Source: a virus
Virus record (IMG/VR): IMGVR_UViG_3300020034_000040
Span: 1 to 41,385 of that record
Direction: 5' to 3' (one strand)
DNA length: 41,385 nucleotides
Shown piece by piece: positions 1 through 8,514 of this stretch. Under the pieces are notes generated by a model that did no database searches, had not been told where the DNA came from, and worked only from the letters and a program-made list of their open reading frames with translations. The position numbers were made by a program, and so were the translations under genes. Each line of letters opens with the position of its first letter. Within the stretch, counting starts at the first letter, position 1.

Positions 1-168
1 AGCCAACGTCGTTCGGCAGAGCCTTCGGCTCGTCGAAAGAGTCGGCGCCGGTGTCGTCGGGGCCTGCGCCTGTAACGGTGAAAATCTGAGTGTCGGTGAA
101 AGCCAGCGACACATCATCGAGCATGGCCACGCCGCGCACGCTCCCTGGAACGGCCTTGCGGAATGCCG
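1..168. repeat. Terminal overlap of a circular genome (left copy)
   Basis: Bases 1-168 match 41218-41385 in the same orientation, except position 12 (t) versus 41229 (c) and position 42 (t) versus 41259 (c). The reading frame of the tail gene continues exactly through the join. The window is therefore a circular or circularly permuted genome opened inside a gene, with about 41,217 unique bases. The two transitions change Asn to Ser and Asp to Gly in the protein, which suggests strain variation or read error. Confidence 0.9.
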
Positions 169-2251
169 TATCCTCGGAGAATTCCAGCGCCTCGCCGGTG
201 AAGTAGAACTTGGACCAGCGCATCTCGCCGGGCGTCTCAAGCCCGCCAATGATGACGCGCTCCTTCCCAGCCCAGATGTAGCGGCACGGGGGCGGCGGGT
301 CGTGCTGCAGGGGACCGCTGAGAGCGCCGCGCGCGCCCTGCGTGTACACGACCGCCTTGTCTTTGATTGCCGCGTCGTCAAGCGTATCGGTGGCCGTCCC
401 GATCGTTCCGTACGCGCCTCCGACCTTTACCGAGTAGCCCAGCTCGTCTGTGAGCTGGTGGAAGATCTGACCGTCACCCTCGGTGCGCCATAGGTGCTGG
501 CGTACGCGATAGTCGGGCGCCCAGATCATGTCGCGCCAGCTCGTTGCCAGGCGGGAGCTTTGCTTTGGCACCTGCCACTTGAGCGCGACGCTGCTGTCCC
601 CGCCGCCCAAGACAGCGGTCACCGGGTCACTCACGCCAGACAGGTGCAGGAGCCCGTTCGCGTCAATCCAGTGATGCGTCAGGAGGTACTGGTAGCTCTT
701 GCTAGGGGCCATCGAGCCGCCGCCGCCTGGCGTTGCGCTGATGATGCGCGGCGCGTCCAGAAACCCGACCTCGTGCGCCAGTGCGCCGTCGAACATGCTG
801 GTGACGCCGCCGGACAGGTAAAGATTCCCGCCAACCACTGCGCCCTGAAAGCGCTCGGTGCCGCCGTATTCAATTCGCACAAGGTCGACTGACGTAAGAG
901 GCGTGCCAGCAGTCGGGTCCTGCCCGACAATGACCGGCGCCGCGAACAAGGCAAAGGTGCGCCCGTCGATGGTGTAGCTCACGTTTTCAGACACGTGAGC
1001 GTCAGAATCGATTGCATCAAGCGCAGCGCCGCGAGCAACAGCGCTGAACGGCTGGCGGTCCGTGGCGTACCGCAGATAGTAGGTGCGATCGAACGTCGAC
1101 TTGTTCACCGCCCAAAACCACTTGTCACCGTTCAGGTCCAAAGTTTTAGAGGCAATGCGCATTCCAGCGTGCTCGTCGAAGTCGACCGTGCCCACGAGTG
1201 ACGTAACGTCCACGCTCCACGTGCGTACGCGCTGGTCTAGCGCCGTCGCCGCGTCCTCTTGCGAGATGCTAACGCGAAAGGTGTTTGTGCCAATCAGGCA
1301 GATGGTGGGCTGGCCCATGTGCGTTGCTTGCACGTCGAGCGAATTCGAGCCAAGGAGCGCGAGAGTGCTCGTGACGAACGAACGGACACCAAGCTGGCCG
1401 CCCGCAGTCTTCCACGCGACCATGACCCTGTCCTGAGCGGCGTCGCCAAAAACGGTCGGTACGCCGGAGCCACCGTCCGTTGATGAGCCCGTGACAGTAC
1501 CGGTAAAACTAATCTTTGCCAGCACGAGCCCAGCGGCGGCGACATGGACTAGCAGCGCCGTGGTGCCATCGTACGCGCACAAGTCGTAATAGTCGCTAGT
1601 CAATGCGGTGCCAGTGATGATGCTAATTGGCGCTGTCCAGGTCGTACCCGCCGCGCCGGCGGTATTGAAGTAAGTCGTCTTGATGAGCGATGGCGCGCCC
1701 GAAGCGTCCACGTAAGTCAGAACAAAGCGATTCGCGATGGCGACAACGCGAGGGCGCCGAGCGCCCACGTTACCGAGCTGCGCGAAGTGCAAAAGAGTCA
1801 TGTTGGAGGCGTCGTAGACAGCAGCACAGACGGTGCTCGTGCTGCTGAGCACCTCAAACACCACACAGATGCGACCGTTCGCGTAGGCCACGCTAGGGCG
1901 CAGCGCGCGACCGTTCAGGTTCTTCCCGACCGCGAAGCGCTCGGGTGCGGACCACGGAGAGAGCGAATTCCAGTCACGCCAACGATCGAAGGTGGGCGAG
2001 TAGGAATAGACGCGGGTGTCTCCAATCGCCACCTTCTCGGCGCCGCGCGCAAACACCGCCTTGATGCTACTCATCGCCAGCGAGCTGTCTTGCGTCAGGA
2101 CGGTGTGAGCGTCGAAGCCGGGGCGCTTGATGATTCGCCCTTCGCGATCGAAACGAATGTTTTTCGCCGACTTCAACACGCCAAGCGGTGCGATCTTCGG
2201 ATCAACGCTATGATCAGCGCCCTTGAGAAAAGGCAGATGAATTAGGGCCAT
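1..2251 (-). CDS. Large tail protein, gp10/nozzle-like, N-terminal part (continues at 41385)
   Basis: The frame opens with ATG at 2251 (MALIHLPFLKGADHSVDP), overlaps the tailspike stop as TAATG, and has no stop down to base 1. It continues from 41385 to 40442, giving about 1008 residues. The N terminus has the pattern of packaged-DNA stabilisation and tail-nozzle proteins of short-tailed phages: a P.G.L....N..FD..G...KRPG motif followed by beta-rich repeats that may form a propeller. It lies after the adaptor and tailspike genes, where such proteins usually lie. The family call is inferred from this pattern and the gene order. A plain structural tail-fibre role is the alternative. Confidence 0.75.
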   Translation of the reverse strand, partial: MALIHLPFLKGADHSVDPKIAPLGVLKSAKNIRFDREGRIIKRPGFDAHTVLTQDSSLAMSSIKAVFARGAEKVAIGDTRVYSYSPTFDRWRDWNSLSPWSAPERFAVGKNLNGRALRPSVAYANGRICVVFEVLSSTSTVCAAVYDASNMTLLHFAQLGNVGARRPRVVAIANRFVLTYVDASGAPSLIKTTYFNTAGAAGTTWTAPISIITGTALTSDYYDLCAYDGTTALLVHVAAAGLVLAKISFTGTVTGSSTDGGSGVPTVFGDAAQDRVMVAWKTAGGQLGVRSFVTSTLALLGSNSLDVQATHMGQPTICLIGTNTFRVSISQEDAATALDQRVRTWSVDVTSLVGTVDFDEHAGMRIASKTLDLNGDKWFWAVNKSTFDRTYYLRYATDRQPFSAVARGAALDAIDSDAHVSENVSYTIDGRTFALFAAPVIVGQDPTAGTPLTSVDLVRIEYGGTERFQGAVVGGNLYLSGGVTSMFDGALAHEVGFLDAPRIISATPGGGGSMAPSKSYQYLLTHHWIDANGLLHLSGVSDPVTAVLGGGDSSVALKWQVPKQSSRLATSWRDMIWAPDYRVRQHLWRTEGDGQIFHQLTDELGYSVKVGGAYGTIGTATDTLDDAAIKDKAVVYTQGARGALSGPLQHDPPPPCRYIWAGKERVIIGGLETPGEMRWSKFYFTGEALEFSEDTAFRKAVPGSVRGVAMLDDVSLAFTDTQIFTVTGAGPDDTGADSFDEPKALPNDVG

Positions 2252-4260
2252 TAGCTTGCGACCTCCTCAATCGTGAAGAACGAAAGTCCGGAGTCTGCGG
2301 TAATGTCGCGACTAGCAACGGAGTTGTTTAAGAGCCCGACAGTGACCGTATCGCCAGGGACAACCTCGAAGGTGTCCGCTATGGAGACGCAAATCTCGTC
2401 AGCGCGCGCGACGACGTAGTTCGTGTACGCTTGTGAGACCCCGTTTTTGCGAATCCTCAGCACGAATAGCTCACCTAGGGTGGTCGTCGGGACGCGCACC
2501 TGGGCGCGAACATGGAGGCGTCGGTGGCTGTTCGTGGTGTAGATGGGCGTCGCCGCGGTGTACTCGTTCTGCGTGTCCAGCTGCTCCGTCTTGTAGTTGA
2601 CGACCACTTCACCGGCGCCAGAAGCGATGGTCTGAAGCGTGCCAACTGAGGCGCGGACAAGCGCCTTTTTGGCGTTGAGAATGGTGTACGTGCCAGCCGC
2701 AACGCTGGAATAGGAAGTCAGCCAAGAGTCGCCCTCGTTGTCGATGAAGCGGTTGTCGGTGCCGTCGTCTTGGCGAACGATGTGCCGCATGAACGAGCCG
2801 CCGCCCGTGACCTTGTTACGCGCAATCGTGTTGCCGCTTGGCTGGAACGCGGCCCCGCCAGCATTGTCGAGCCGAATCGCGGCTATCGCGCGAGCGCCAA
2901 CGTTCCATGCGTCCGTCGGGTTCACGTCGTGAATGTTGTTGTCGTGGACGTAGTTGTCGGCCGCCGAGGCCGAGGCCGAGCCGCCGAAGTAGATGCCGGC
3001 GAGCCCGGGGCGCATGATGGTGTTGCCGTAGGCGTTGTTTCTCGACGCGCCGTGGATGAACTTCAGCCCGACATTGAAGCAGTCGACCAAATTGTTACTG
3101 TGGAGAACACTCTCCGAGGCGAAACAGTCGATACCCTCGCCAACGTTCTTGATGTAGTTGTCGTAGACCAAAACACCATGCGCGGTCCCAGCGCCAAGGT
3201 TGATGCCATCCGTCTGCATGTTCACGCCGCCCGGAAGCGCAGCGCCGGTCATCGTGAGGTTTTCGATAGTGTTGTCGTAAATCTTTAGATTCCGACAATT
3301 CACCGAATTGACGCGACTGCCGTCGGTCTCGATGCCCGTTATCTGCAGAGAAGTAACGACGGCCGACGTGCACTCGTGCAAGTAGCAATGAGAGACTTCG
3401 CTCCGGACAACGGTGTCGAGCGTAATCAGGTTTCCAGCCGGAATGCCGCTCACCTCGACGCGCCTGATATTCAGGCCAGCGACGTTGCGCGCCATGACCG
3501 GATACAGGTAGCGCCCGTCGCTGACCTCGCTTTCGATCGAGAAGTCTTCAAGCGTGACGTTGGTTAGAGGAGTGAAGCTTCCGCTGAGCTCGCCCTGCGC
3601 AGCAATCGCAACGCTTGTCGCGCTGCGCGTCCCGTTCACCGTGTTGGTGAACCTCGCCGCCGGCATGTAAAGAGTGGTCGCGCCCATGCCAGCGCCGCGC
3701 AGCGTAACGTTGCTTAGCATCGTGAGCCATCCCGCAATCCAGAACTTGCCCGCAGGCAACAGCACCGCGACCGGGCCCGCGCGCGCGGCACCGGCCGTAC
3801 TTGCGCGCACAATCGCGGCATTGATGACAGCAGTGTTGTAGGGACCGGCGCTCAAGCTGTTTGGTGCCAGCGGAAGGGCGTCAAAGAGGCTGACAGAGAA
3901 CCAATTGTCACCGTCGTGGATGAACGTCCCCGACCCGACAAGAACACCCGTCGCGAGCCCATCCAGCGTGCTCTCAACGGGGCGAATCGTCACCAAGCCG
4001 CCTGACCCGTTCCAGACAATGAGCGGGCGCCCCCGCTCGCTCTGCTTCGGCTTGGTCAGCAATAGCTCCACGGGCTTAAGCACGCGCACAAACTGCCCAG
4101 GGCGGGCGATGTAGCCGGCGCGCAAAACCAACGCCACCACGCTCAAGTCGATGCGCTCGCTCAGCGCATTGACTTCACCAAAGAAGCTATCCTCGAGCTG
4201 AACCAGCCGACGATTTAGCTCGGGGTCCTTCTTCGTGAACTCGCGAATGCGCGCGCTCAT
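2251..4260 (-). CDS. Tailspike, right-handed beta-helix (pectate-lyase-like fold)
   Basis: The 669-residue protein has an N-terminal region of about 110 residues, probably for particle attachment. It then shows the typical start of a phage beta-helix (YNTAVINAAI, then LLPAGKFWIAG and NVTLRGAGMGATTLYMP). Repeated N-rich coils follow (NNYIKN, SNNLVD, DNNIHD patterns) to about residue 520, and then a beta-rich C-terminal domain. Such spikes bind and often cleave capsule or O-antigen. No catalytic residues can be assigned from sequence alone. The ATG overlaps the adaptor stop (ATGA). Confidence 0.85.
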   Translation of the reverse strand: MSARIREFTKKDPELNRRLVQLEDSFFGEVNALSERIDLSVVALVLRAGYIARPGQFVRVLKPVELLLTKPKQSERGRPLIVWNGSGGLVTIRPVESTLDGLATGVLVGSGTFIHDGDNWFSVSLFDALPLAPNSLSAGPYNTAVINAAIVRASTAGAARAGPVAVLLPAGKFWIAGWLTMLSNVTLRGAGMGATTLYMPAARFTNTVNGTRSATSVAIAAQGELSGSFTPLTNVTLEDFSIESEVSDGRYLYPVMARNVAGLNIRRVEVSGIPAGNLITLDTVVRSEVSHCYLHECTSAVVTSLQITGIETDGSRVNSVNCRNLKIYDNTIENLTMTGAALPGGVNMQTDGINLGAGTAHGVLVYDNYIKNVGEGIDCFASESVLHSNNLVDCFNVGLKFIHGASRNNAYGNTIMRPGLAGIYFGGSASASAADNYVHDNNIHDVNPTDAWNVGARAIAAIRLDNAGGAAFQPSGNTIARNKVTGGGSFMRHIVRQDDGTDNRFIDNEGDSWLTSYSSVAAGTYTILNAKKALVRASVGTLQTIASGAGEVVVNYKTEQLDTQNEYTAATPIYTTNSHRRLHVRAQVRVPTTTLGELFVLRIRKNGVSQAYTNYVVARADEICVSIADTFEVVPGDTVTVGLLNNSVASRDITADSGLSFFTIEEVAS

Positions 4261-4985
4261 GCGTCACGGCGCCTCACGAACGGCCAGAACGTTCGCCCTT
4301 CCGGTTGAACGTCCTGGACTTGCTTTGGCGTGGCCGCCTGACGCTCAGAAGCCATCTCCATGATGCGCTCTTTCTCGCGGTCGAACATGCGCTCCAAGTC
4401 GCCGTACGGCATCTCTTCGATAGCTCGCAGCTCCATGGCAACGCGCAGCGCGGGCAGCTTCTCCCAGCCGTTCACGCAATCAACCGTGTCCACGTCACCC
4501 ACGAGAATCGGCGCGATCGGCACGTAGCGCAGGCGCCCCGTAACCGCGAGCGTCGGCGTGGGCAAGAACTCAATCTGGAACGCAAGCAACCGGTAGCCCT
4601 TCGGCGCCCAGGCTGCCCAGTTTTGATAGTTGTTGTACGCGGGACGGTCCTCGACGCGGTCAATGTCGCCGACGAGTTCGTGGTCGTTCGGTCCCCACTC
4701 GAGCACGACTGACTTGGCCTCGTAGAAGTCAGCCGGCAGGCTGTACGCGCTCGTGCCCGCAACGATAGCGAGCGCCGACGACGCGATGCCGTAGTCCTGA
4801 CCGCGCGCCGCTACGAGCAAGTCCCAGAACTCCGCGACCGCGAGGTTCACCAGGTCGTTCACGGACGCGACAGAGGGAACACCACCGTCCGTGTCCGGCA
4901 CGAATGCGTCAGCGCCGCCGGGGCGCTGGTCAGCGTAAAGGCGCGCCAGGCCCCGGATCTTCGCCAGGGAAACCAAGCGCGCCAT
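4257..4985 (-). CDS. Head-to-tail adaptor protein
   Basis: The 242-residue protein has the look of the podovirus adaptor family: an N-terminal helical region (DLVNLAVAEFWDLLVAA), then SAYSLPADFYEAKSVVLEWG, a beta segment and a C-terminal helix rich in Arg and Glu (LERMFDREKERIMEM). It should form the ring below the portal on which the tail is built. Its position after the head genes and before the tailspike supports this. The start is ATG with GAGGAG six bases upstream. Confidence 0.75.
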   Translation of the reverse strand: MARLVSLAKIRGLARLYADQRPGGADAFVPDTDGGVPSVASVNDLVNLAVAEFWDLLVAARGQDYGIASSALAIVAGTSAYSLPADFYEAKSVVLEWGPNDHELVGDIDRVEDRPAYNNYQNWAAWAPKGYRLLAFQIEFLPTPTLAVTGRLRYVPIAPILVGDVDTVDCVNGWEKLPALRVAMELRAIEEMPYGDLERMFDREKERIMEMASERQAATPKQVQDVQPEGRTFWPFVRRRDA

Positions 4986-4988
4986 GGG

Positions 4989-5204
4989 TCACTCCTCTTC
5001 CGGCTTGTACCCGTGCCCGCAGGCTTCGCTCAGCTCTCGGAAGGCAGCAGCAATGGCCGCACCGTCGCCGCCCTTGACGGCATCGGCAAACGCGGTGCCG
5101 GCTGCTTCTTCGCGGTCGGCGCCAACGTCCACTTCTTCCGCAGGCTCGGCATCGTCCTCGGGCATGCCCAAGAACAGCGCCGTGTCTTTGGCCTTGTCTG
5201 CCAT
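4989..5204 (-). CDS. Small acidic protein of the head operon
   Basis: 71 residues, strongly acidic, rich in Ala and Glu (EDDAEPAEEVDVGADREEAAG), with a short C-terminal helix. I do not recognise it. It is coupled to the gene before it by TGATG at 5204 and ends just before the adaptor start. The position suggests a head-completion or assembly role. Confidence 0.6.
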   Translation of the reverse strand: MADKAKDTALFLGMPEDDAEPAEEVDVGADREEAAGTAFADAVKGGDGAAIAAAFRELSEACGHGYKPEEE

Positions 5205-5599
5205 CAGGCCGCCACGTCCTCGAATTCGAGGTCTACGTAGATGCAGCGGTCCTTGGCGCCTGACCCGGTCGCCACGTCGGTGTTTGCCGTGCCCGTCTTG
5301 AGCTTCACCACCGCCGTGATGGCAGTGCCGAGGCCTTCGCCGACCACGGGACCAAGCTGCGCGTAAAGGTCGACGTTGTCACGCTCGTCCTTGTAGCAAG
5401 CCTGGAAGTCGCGCAGCTTGTAGTAGCTGCTGAGCAGCGTGATGATGAACTTGCCAGTGGCAGTCCACACCACGCTCGAGACGCCGCCCTCGCTCTCCCA
5501 AACCGGCACACCTGCCGCGTTGGGGTAGATGCGCACGTTGATGCGCTTGAGGTCGATGCCATAAGTCTTGGCGCCGCGCTTAATCAGCTCGGAAGCCAT
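5204..5599 (-). CDS. Unknown head-region structural protein
   Basis: 131 residues. The frame is open from 5632, but the ATG at 5599 directly follows the upstream TGA (TGAGATG) and gives MASELIKRGAKTYGIDLKR. The protein is compact and beta-rich (VPVWESEGGVSSVVWTATG, IYVDLEFEDVAA). I do not recognise the family. It sits between a putative decoration protein and the adaptor, so a minor head or head-tail joining role is likely. Confidence 0.6.
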   Translation of the reverse strand: MASELIKRGAKTYGIDLKRINVRIYPNAAGVPVWESEGGVSSVVWTATGKFIITLLSSYYKLRDFQACYKDERDNVDLYAQLGPVVGEGLGTAITAVVKLKTGTANTDVATGSGAKDRCIYVDLEFEDVAA

Positions 5600-5600
5600 C

Positions 5601-6107
5601 TCACAGACTCCGCTGGCGAAGAACCACCACAATCTTGCCGGCCGGCGTTGCTACGCCAGACGCTTGCTTGGTGGCCTCGACGGCGAACGTCCCGCCGCGA
5701 ACGACGTTCTGAGCGCCAGCCGCCAGCGTGAGCTGGTAACCTGCCTTGGCCGTGACGGCCTGCCCGGTGATGGTTTGCTTGCTCGCCACCGTGGTCTTGT
5801 TCGCCCCCGCCGCGTCGAACTTTGAAAGAACGAACGTAGCGGTGTTGGCGGCGTCAGCTGCCACGCCAGCACCAGCCGCAAAGTAAGCGTCGAGCACCTC
5901 GCCATCGAACGGGATGGCCGTCCACTCGCTTTCGGCAAGTGGCGTCGCTGGCGTAGCTGCGGCCGCCACCGGAATCTCGATGGTGACGGTCAGCACCGCG
6001 TTTGCGGCGCGCTCGGCACCCGAAGGGGCACCGGTGAAGGCCGCGAGCGCTGGGCAGTCCAGCAGCGCGCCTTGAAAGAACTCTTTGGTGTATTCAGCAA
6101 GGGACAT
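5601..6107 (-). CDS. Putative head decoration protein
   Basis: 168 residues, directly downstream of the major capsid gene. It is rich in Ala, Thr and Val, with a predicted beta fold and alternating hydrophobic residues (AVLTVTIEIPVAAAATP, GTFAVEATKQ). It starts MSLAEYTKEFFQGALLD behind an AGAGG site. Decoration proteins often occupy this gene position. Identity beyond that is inference. Confidence 0.5.
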   Translation of the reverse strand: MSLAEYTKEFFQGALLDCPALAAFTGAPSGAERAANAVLTVTIEIPVAAAATPATPLAESEWTAIPFDGEVLDAYFAAGAGVAADAANTATFVLSKFDAAGANKTTVASKQTITGQAVTAKAGYQLTLAAGAQNVVRGGTFAVEATKQASGVATPAGKIVVVLRQRSL

Positions 6108-6119
6108 GATGCCGACCTC

Positions 6120-7349
6120 TCAGAACGATCCGCAGATCGCGTTGGACGGGTCCTTGCACCCGATGTTGCCGTAGGCGCCGATATCGATCTGGTATGCGTC
6201 TTCGCCCTGAACGCGCACCATCTTGCCGAGCCCGTCGAAGTCGAGCAGGCGAGGGCAGTCGCCCGCAGTCGCCAGCTCGAATTGGTCAGGGTCGACGATC
6301 CAGAAGAAGCCCTTGGGCACGTCCACTTCGGACATGACCGTGACGGTCCCGATGGCGGTCTCGAGCTCGATACCGCGGAAGCCGAGGTTGGCCACCTTGG
6401 TCTCGACGTCAATGAACCGGTCGGAGCCGACTTCCTTCACGATGCTCGTGAAGTCAATCGGGTTGACGGCGCACTTGGTGCCGTACGCGCCGTGGACTTG
6501 GCCCTCAGCGCAGGCGTCGAGCAGCGTGGCCTCTTTCGAGCCGCCGTTGCCCGTCTTGCGGTAGCCGGCCAGACGGAACTCGTGATTCGAGCGGTTCACG
6601 CCGAAGAACGAGTCACCGACAGTCGGCGCCGTGATTGGAATATGGCCGGGGATACCGGTCATGCACTGGCCGTAATCGCCAGAGCGGAAGATGAACGCGG
6701 TGTCGATGATGCCGGAAACCGTGTTCAGGTTGCCGCTCATCGTGAGCTTGCCGGTGCTCGGTTCGATCTTCAGAACCTGCAGCTGGCGGCCGGAGTCGTA
6801 GAGCCCGCCGGGCGAGGTGCCGGAGCCGTCGTCTACGGAGAACTGCAGCCACATGCCCTGCTCGAAGCGGACAACGTCCGAAAGCAGGCCAAGCGTGATG
6901 ACAGCGCCCGTGAGCGTGGTGCCAGAGCGAATGCGGCCCAGCGAGCCTCCGCCGTTACCCCAGACGCGCGCCGCAATGGCACGACCGAAGGCGTAATTGG
7001 CCTTGTCGAACTCCTCGGTGACGGCGCTCTTCAGGGCGTTCGCGTCGCCCATGCTCTTGGCGATCGTCGAGCCCTTGATGCGCGCTACCTGGTACTCAGT
7101 CCGGTGCTGCAGAAAGAAGCGTTCGCTCTTGCTGCCACCCTGATTCGAGTAGGCCTTTTGGTAGTCGGAGCTGCCACCATTGGTCGGTGCAGTCGAAACC
7201 GTATAGTGCTTGCCCTCGCCACCGAACTTCTTGTCGGTGCCCATGAGAGCGAGCATCTTGGACTTTTTGTAGCCCGTGAAAGCGAACCCCTTGGGGTATT
7301 GACGCTTGAAAAACGGGAGGAAACTAGTGTCATTCGCGGAAGCGACCAT
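6120..7349 (-). CDS. Major capsid protein
   Basis: 409 residues. It directly follows a scaffold-type gene and precedes small head genes, the position of the coat protein. Its sequence (FLPFFKRQYPKGFAFTGYKK near the start, KSAVTEEFDKANYAFGRAIA around residue 120, then a long beta-rich domain) fits coat proteins of short-tailed phages. GGAG lies about six bases before the ATG. There is no sign of an encoded protease, so scaffold-assisted assembly is expected. Confidence 0.8.
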   Translation of the reverse strand: MVASANDTSFLPFFKRQYPKGFAFTGYKKSKMLALMGTDKKFGGEGKHYTVSTAPTNGGSSDYQKAYSNQGGSKSERFFLQHRTEYQVARIKGSTIAKSMGDANALKSAVTEEFDKANYAFGRAIAARVWGNGGGSLGRIRSGTTLTGAVITLGLLSDVVRFEQGMWLQFSVDDGSGTSPGGLYDSGRQLQVLKIEPSTGKLTMSGNLNTVSGIIDTAFIFRSGDYGQCMTGIPGHIPITAPTVGDSFFGVNRSNHEFRLAGYRKTGNGGSKEATLLDACAEGQVHGAYGTKCAVNPIDFTSIVKEVGSDRFIDVETKVANLGFRGIELETAIGTVTVMSEVDVPKGFFWIVDPDQFELATAGDCPRLLDFDGLGKMVRVQGEDAYQIDIGAYGNIGCKDPSNAICGSF

Positions 7350-7388
7350 GAGGGCTCCAGGTTTCCCGGTGCCCTCGAGCTGGCTTGC

Positions 7389-8504
7389 TTACGCGTTACC
7401 GCGAGCCCAATTCAGCAGAGCAGGGGGAAGAAAATCCGCCGAGTCGTCGGCTAGCTCCTCTTCGGTTAGCTCTCGCGTAACCGTGGGTGCTGTCTGCGCC
7501 GACACACTGAGCGACTTGCCTTTGACTGATGGCGCTTGCGCCTGCCCTGGTTTGCTCGGGTTTCCAGTCCCGCGTTCCGACACGTTGTCGGCAGTCCGTT
7601 TTTCGCGCTTCGCGCGCGCCCGCTCGGACAACTCGGATTGTTGTTCCAGTTGCTTGTCCAGCATACGGACGGCGTCCAGGTCGGCCACCTTTTTTCCCAG
7701 CTTGGCGTGATGCACGATGATCTCGACGAGCGCTTTGCCAATCATGCCGGGGTTCTCCGCGGCGAACTCGGCCACGTATGGGTGCTCCTCTTCAGCGCCC
7801 GCGGCAATCTCGGTCAGCTGCTCGCGACGCTGCGCGATGAACGCAACAGCCTGCTGCTCTTCAGCCTGAACGGCCTTCGCTTGCTCGGCGCGCTCGAAGC
7901 GCTCGAGACGCGCCTCCATCTCCACAATCTCGGGAGACTTCGGCTTCTTCTTGCCGTTGGAAGCGATGTGGATATTCAGCTCTTCGAGCCATTCCACCGG
8001 ATCGCGCCCCGTGAGCTGGCGGATGCCCTCCAGGCCCTCTTTTGCGCCACCCGTGCGGATGGCGTTGAAGCCAGCATTGAGCTGCTGAACCTGCGCAACG
8101 AAGGCCTGCCGCTCGCGATGCGTCTCCGTCTTGATGCGCTCGCTCTTCTGCAGGTGCTTTTCGGCGGTGCCCCACACGTTGTGGGCCTTCTTGGTCATCT
8201 CCTGGGCCGCCTTGACGGTCGCCACGACGCGCGCGGCGCCCTTCTTGAGCGTCTCCGGCGTGAACGTAACACCTTCGCCGGTTAGATCTGAAAGGTCGTC
8301 CAGTGCCGTCGCGGCGGGCTTAGCGGCGGGAGCCGCCTTGGCCTCCTCCTTCGCCGGCTCGGCCTTGCTCTTGACGGGCTTCGCCGCCGGTGGCTCTTCG
8401 ACCGTCTCGGTCTCTTCCTCTGGCGCATCCGCCGAGTCCAAGAGCGCGTGCATGTCGAGAATCTCAGGGCCTTCGGCCTCGGTGGTTGCTGCTACTTCGG
8501 TCAT
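7389..8504 (-). CDS. Capsid scaffolding protein
   Basis: 371 residues. The N-terminal 90 residues are acidic and low-complexity, rich in Ala, Pro, Glu and Lys. Long coiled-coil segments follow (ARLERFERAEQAKAVQAEEQ, MLDKQLEQQSELSERARAKR). The C terminus is short, ending in PPALLNWARGNA. This composition and the place between portal and coat genes are those of scaffold proteins, which guide shell assembly and then leave. Confidence 0.8.
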   Translation of the reverse strand: MTEVAATTEAEGPEILDMHALLDSADAPEEETETVEEPPAAKPVKSKAEPAKEEAKAAPAAKPAATALDDLSDLTGEGVTFTPETLKKGAARVVATVKAAQEMTKKAHNVWGTAEKHLQKSERIKTETHRERQAFVAQVQQLNAGFNAIRTGGAKEGLEGIRQLTGRDPVEWLEELNIHIASNGKKKPKSPEIVEMEARLERFERAEQAKAVQAEEQQAVAFIAQRREQLTEIAAGAEEEHPYVAEFAAENPGMIGKALVEIIVHHAKLGKKVADLDAVRMLDKQLEQQSELSERARAKREKRTADNVSERGTGNPSKPGQAQAPSVKGKSLSVSAQTAPTVTRELTEEELADDSADFLPPALLNWARGNA

Positions 8505-8514
8505 GATGGTGTCC

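Noticed and set aside
6072-7454. Long plus-strand open frame of 460 codons opposite the capsid gene
   Set aside because: It is a complement shadow of a GC-rich gene: it is rich in Arg, Val and Ala without domain patterns, and the minus strand has a convincing capsid protein with a ribosome site.
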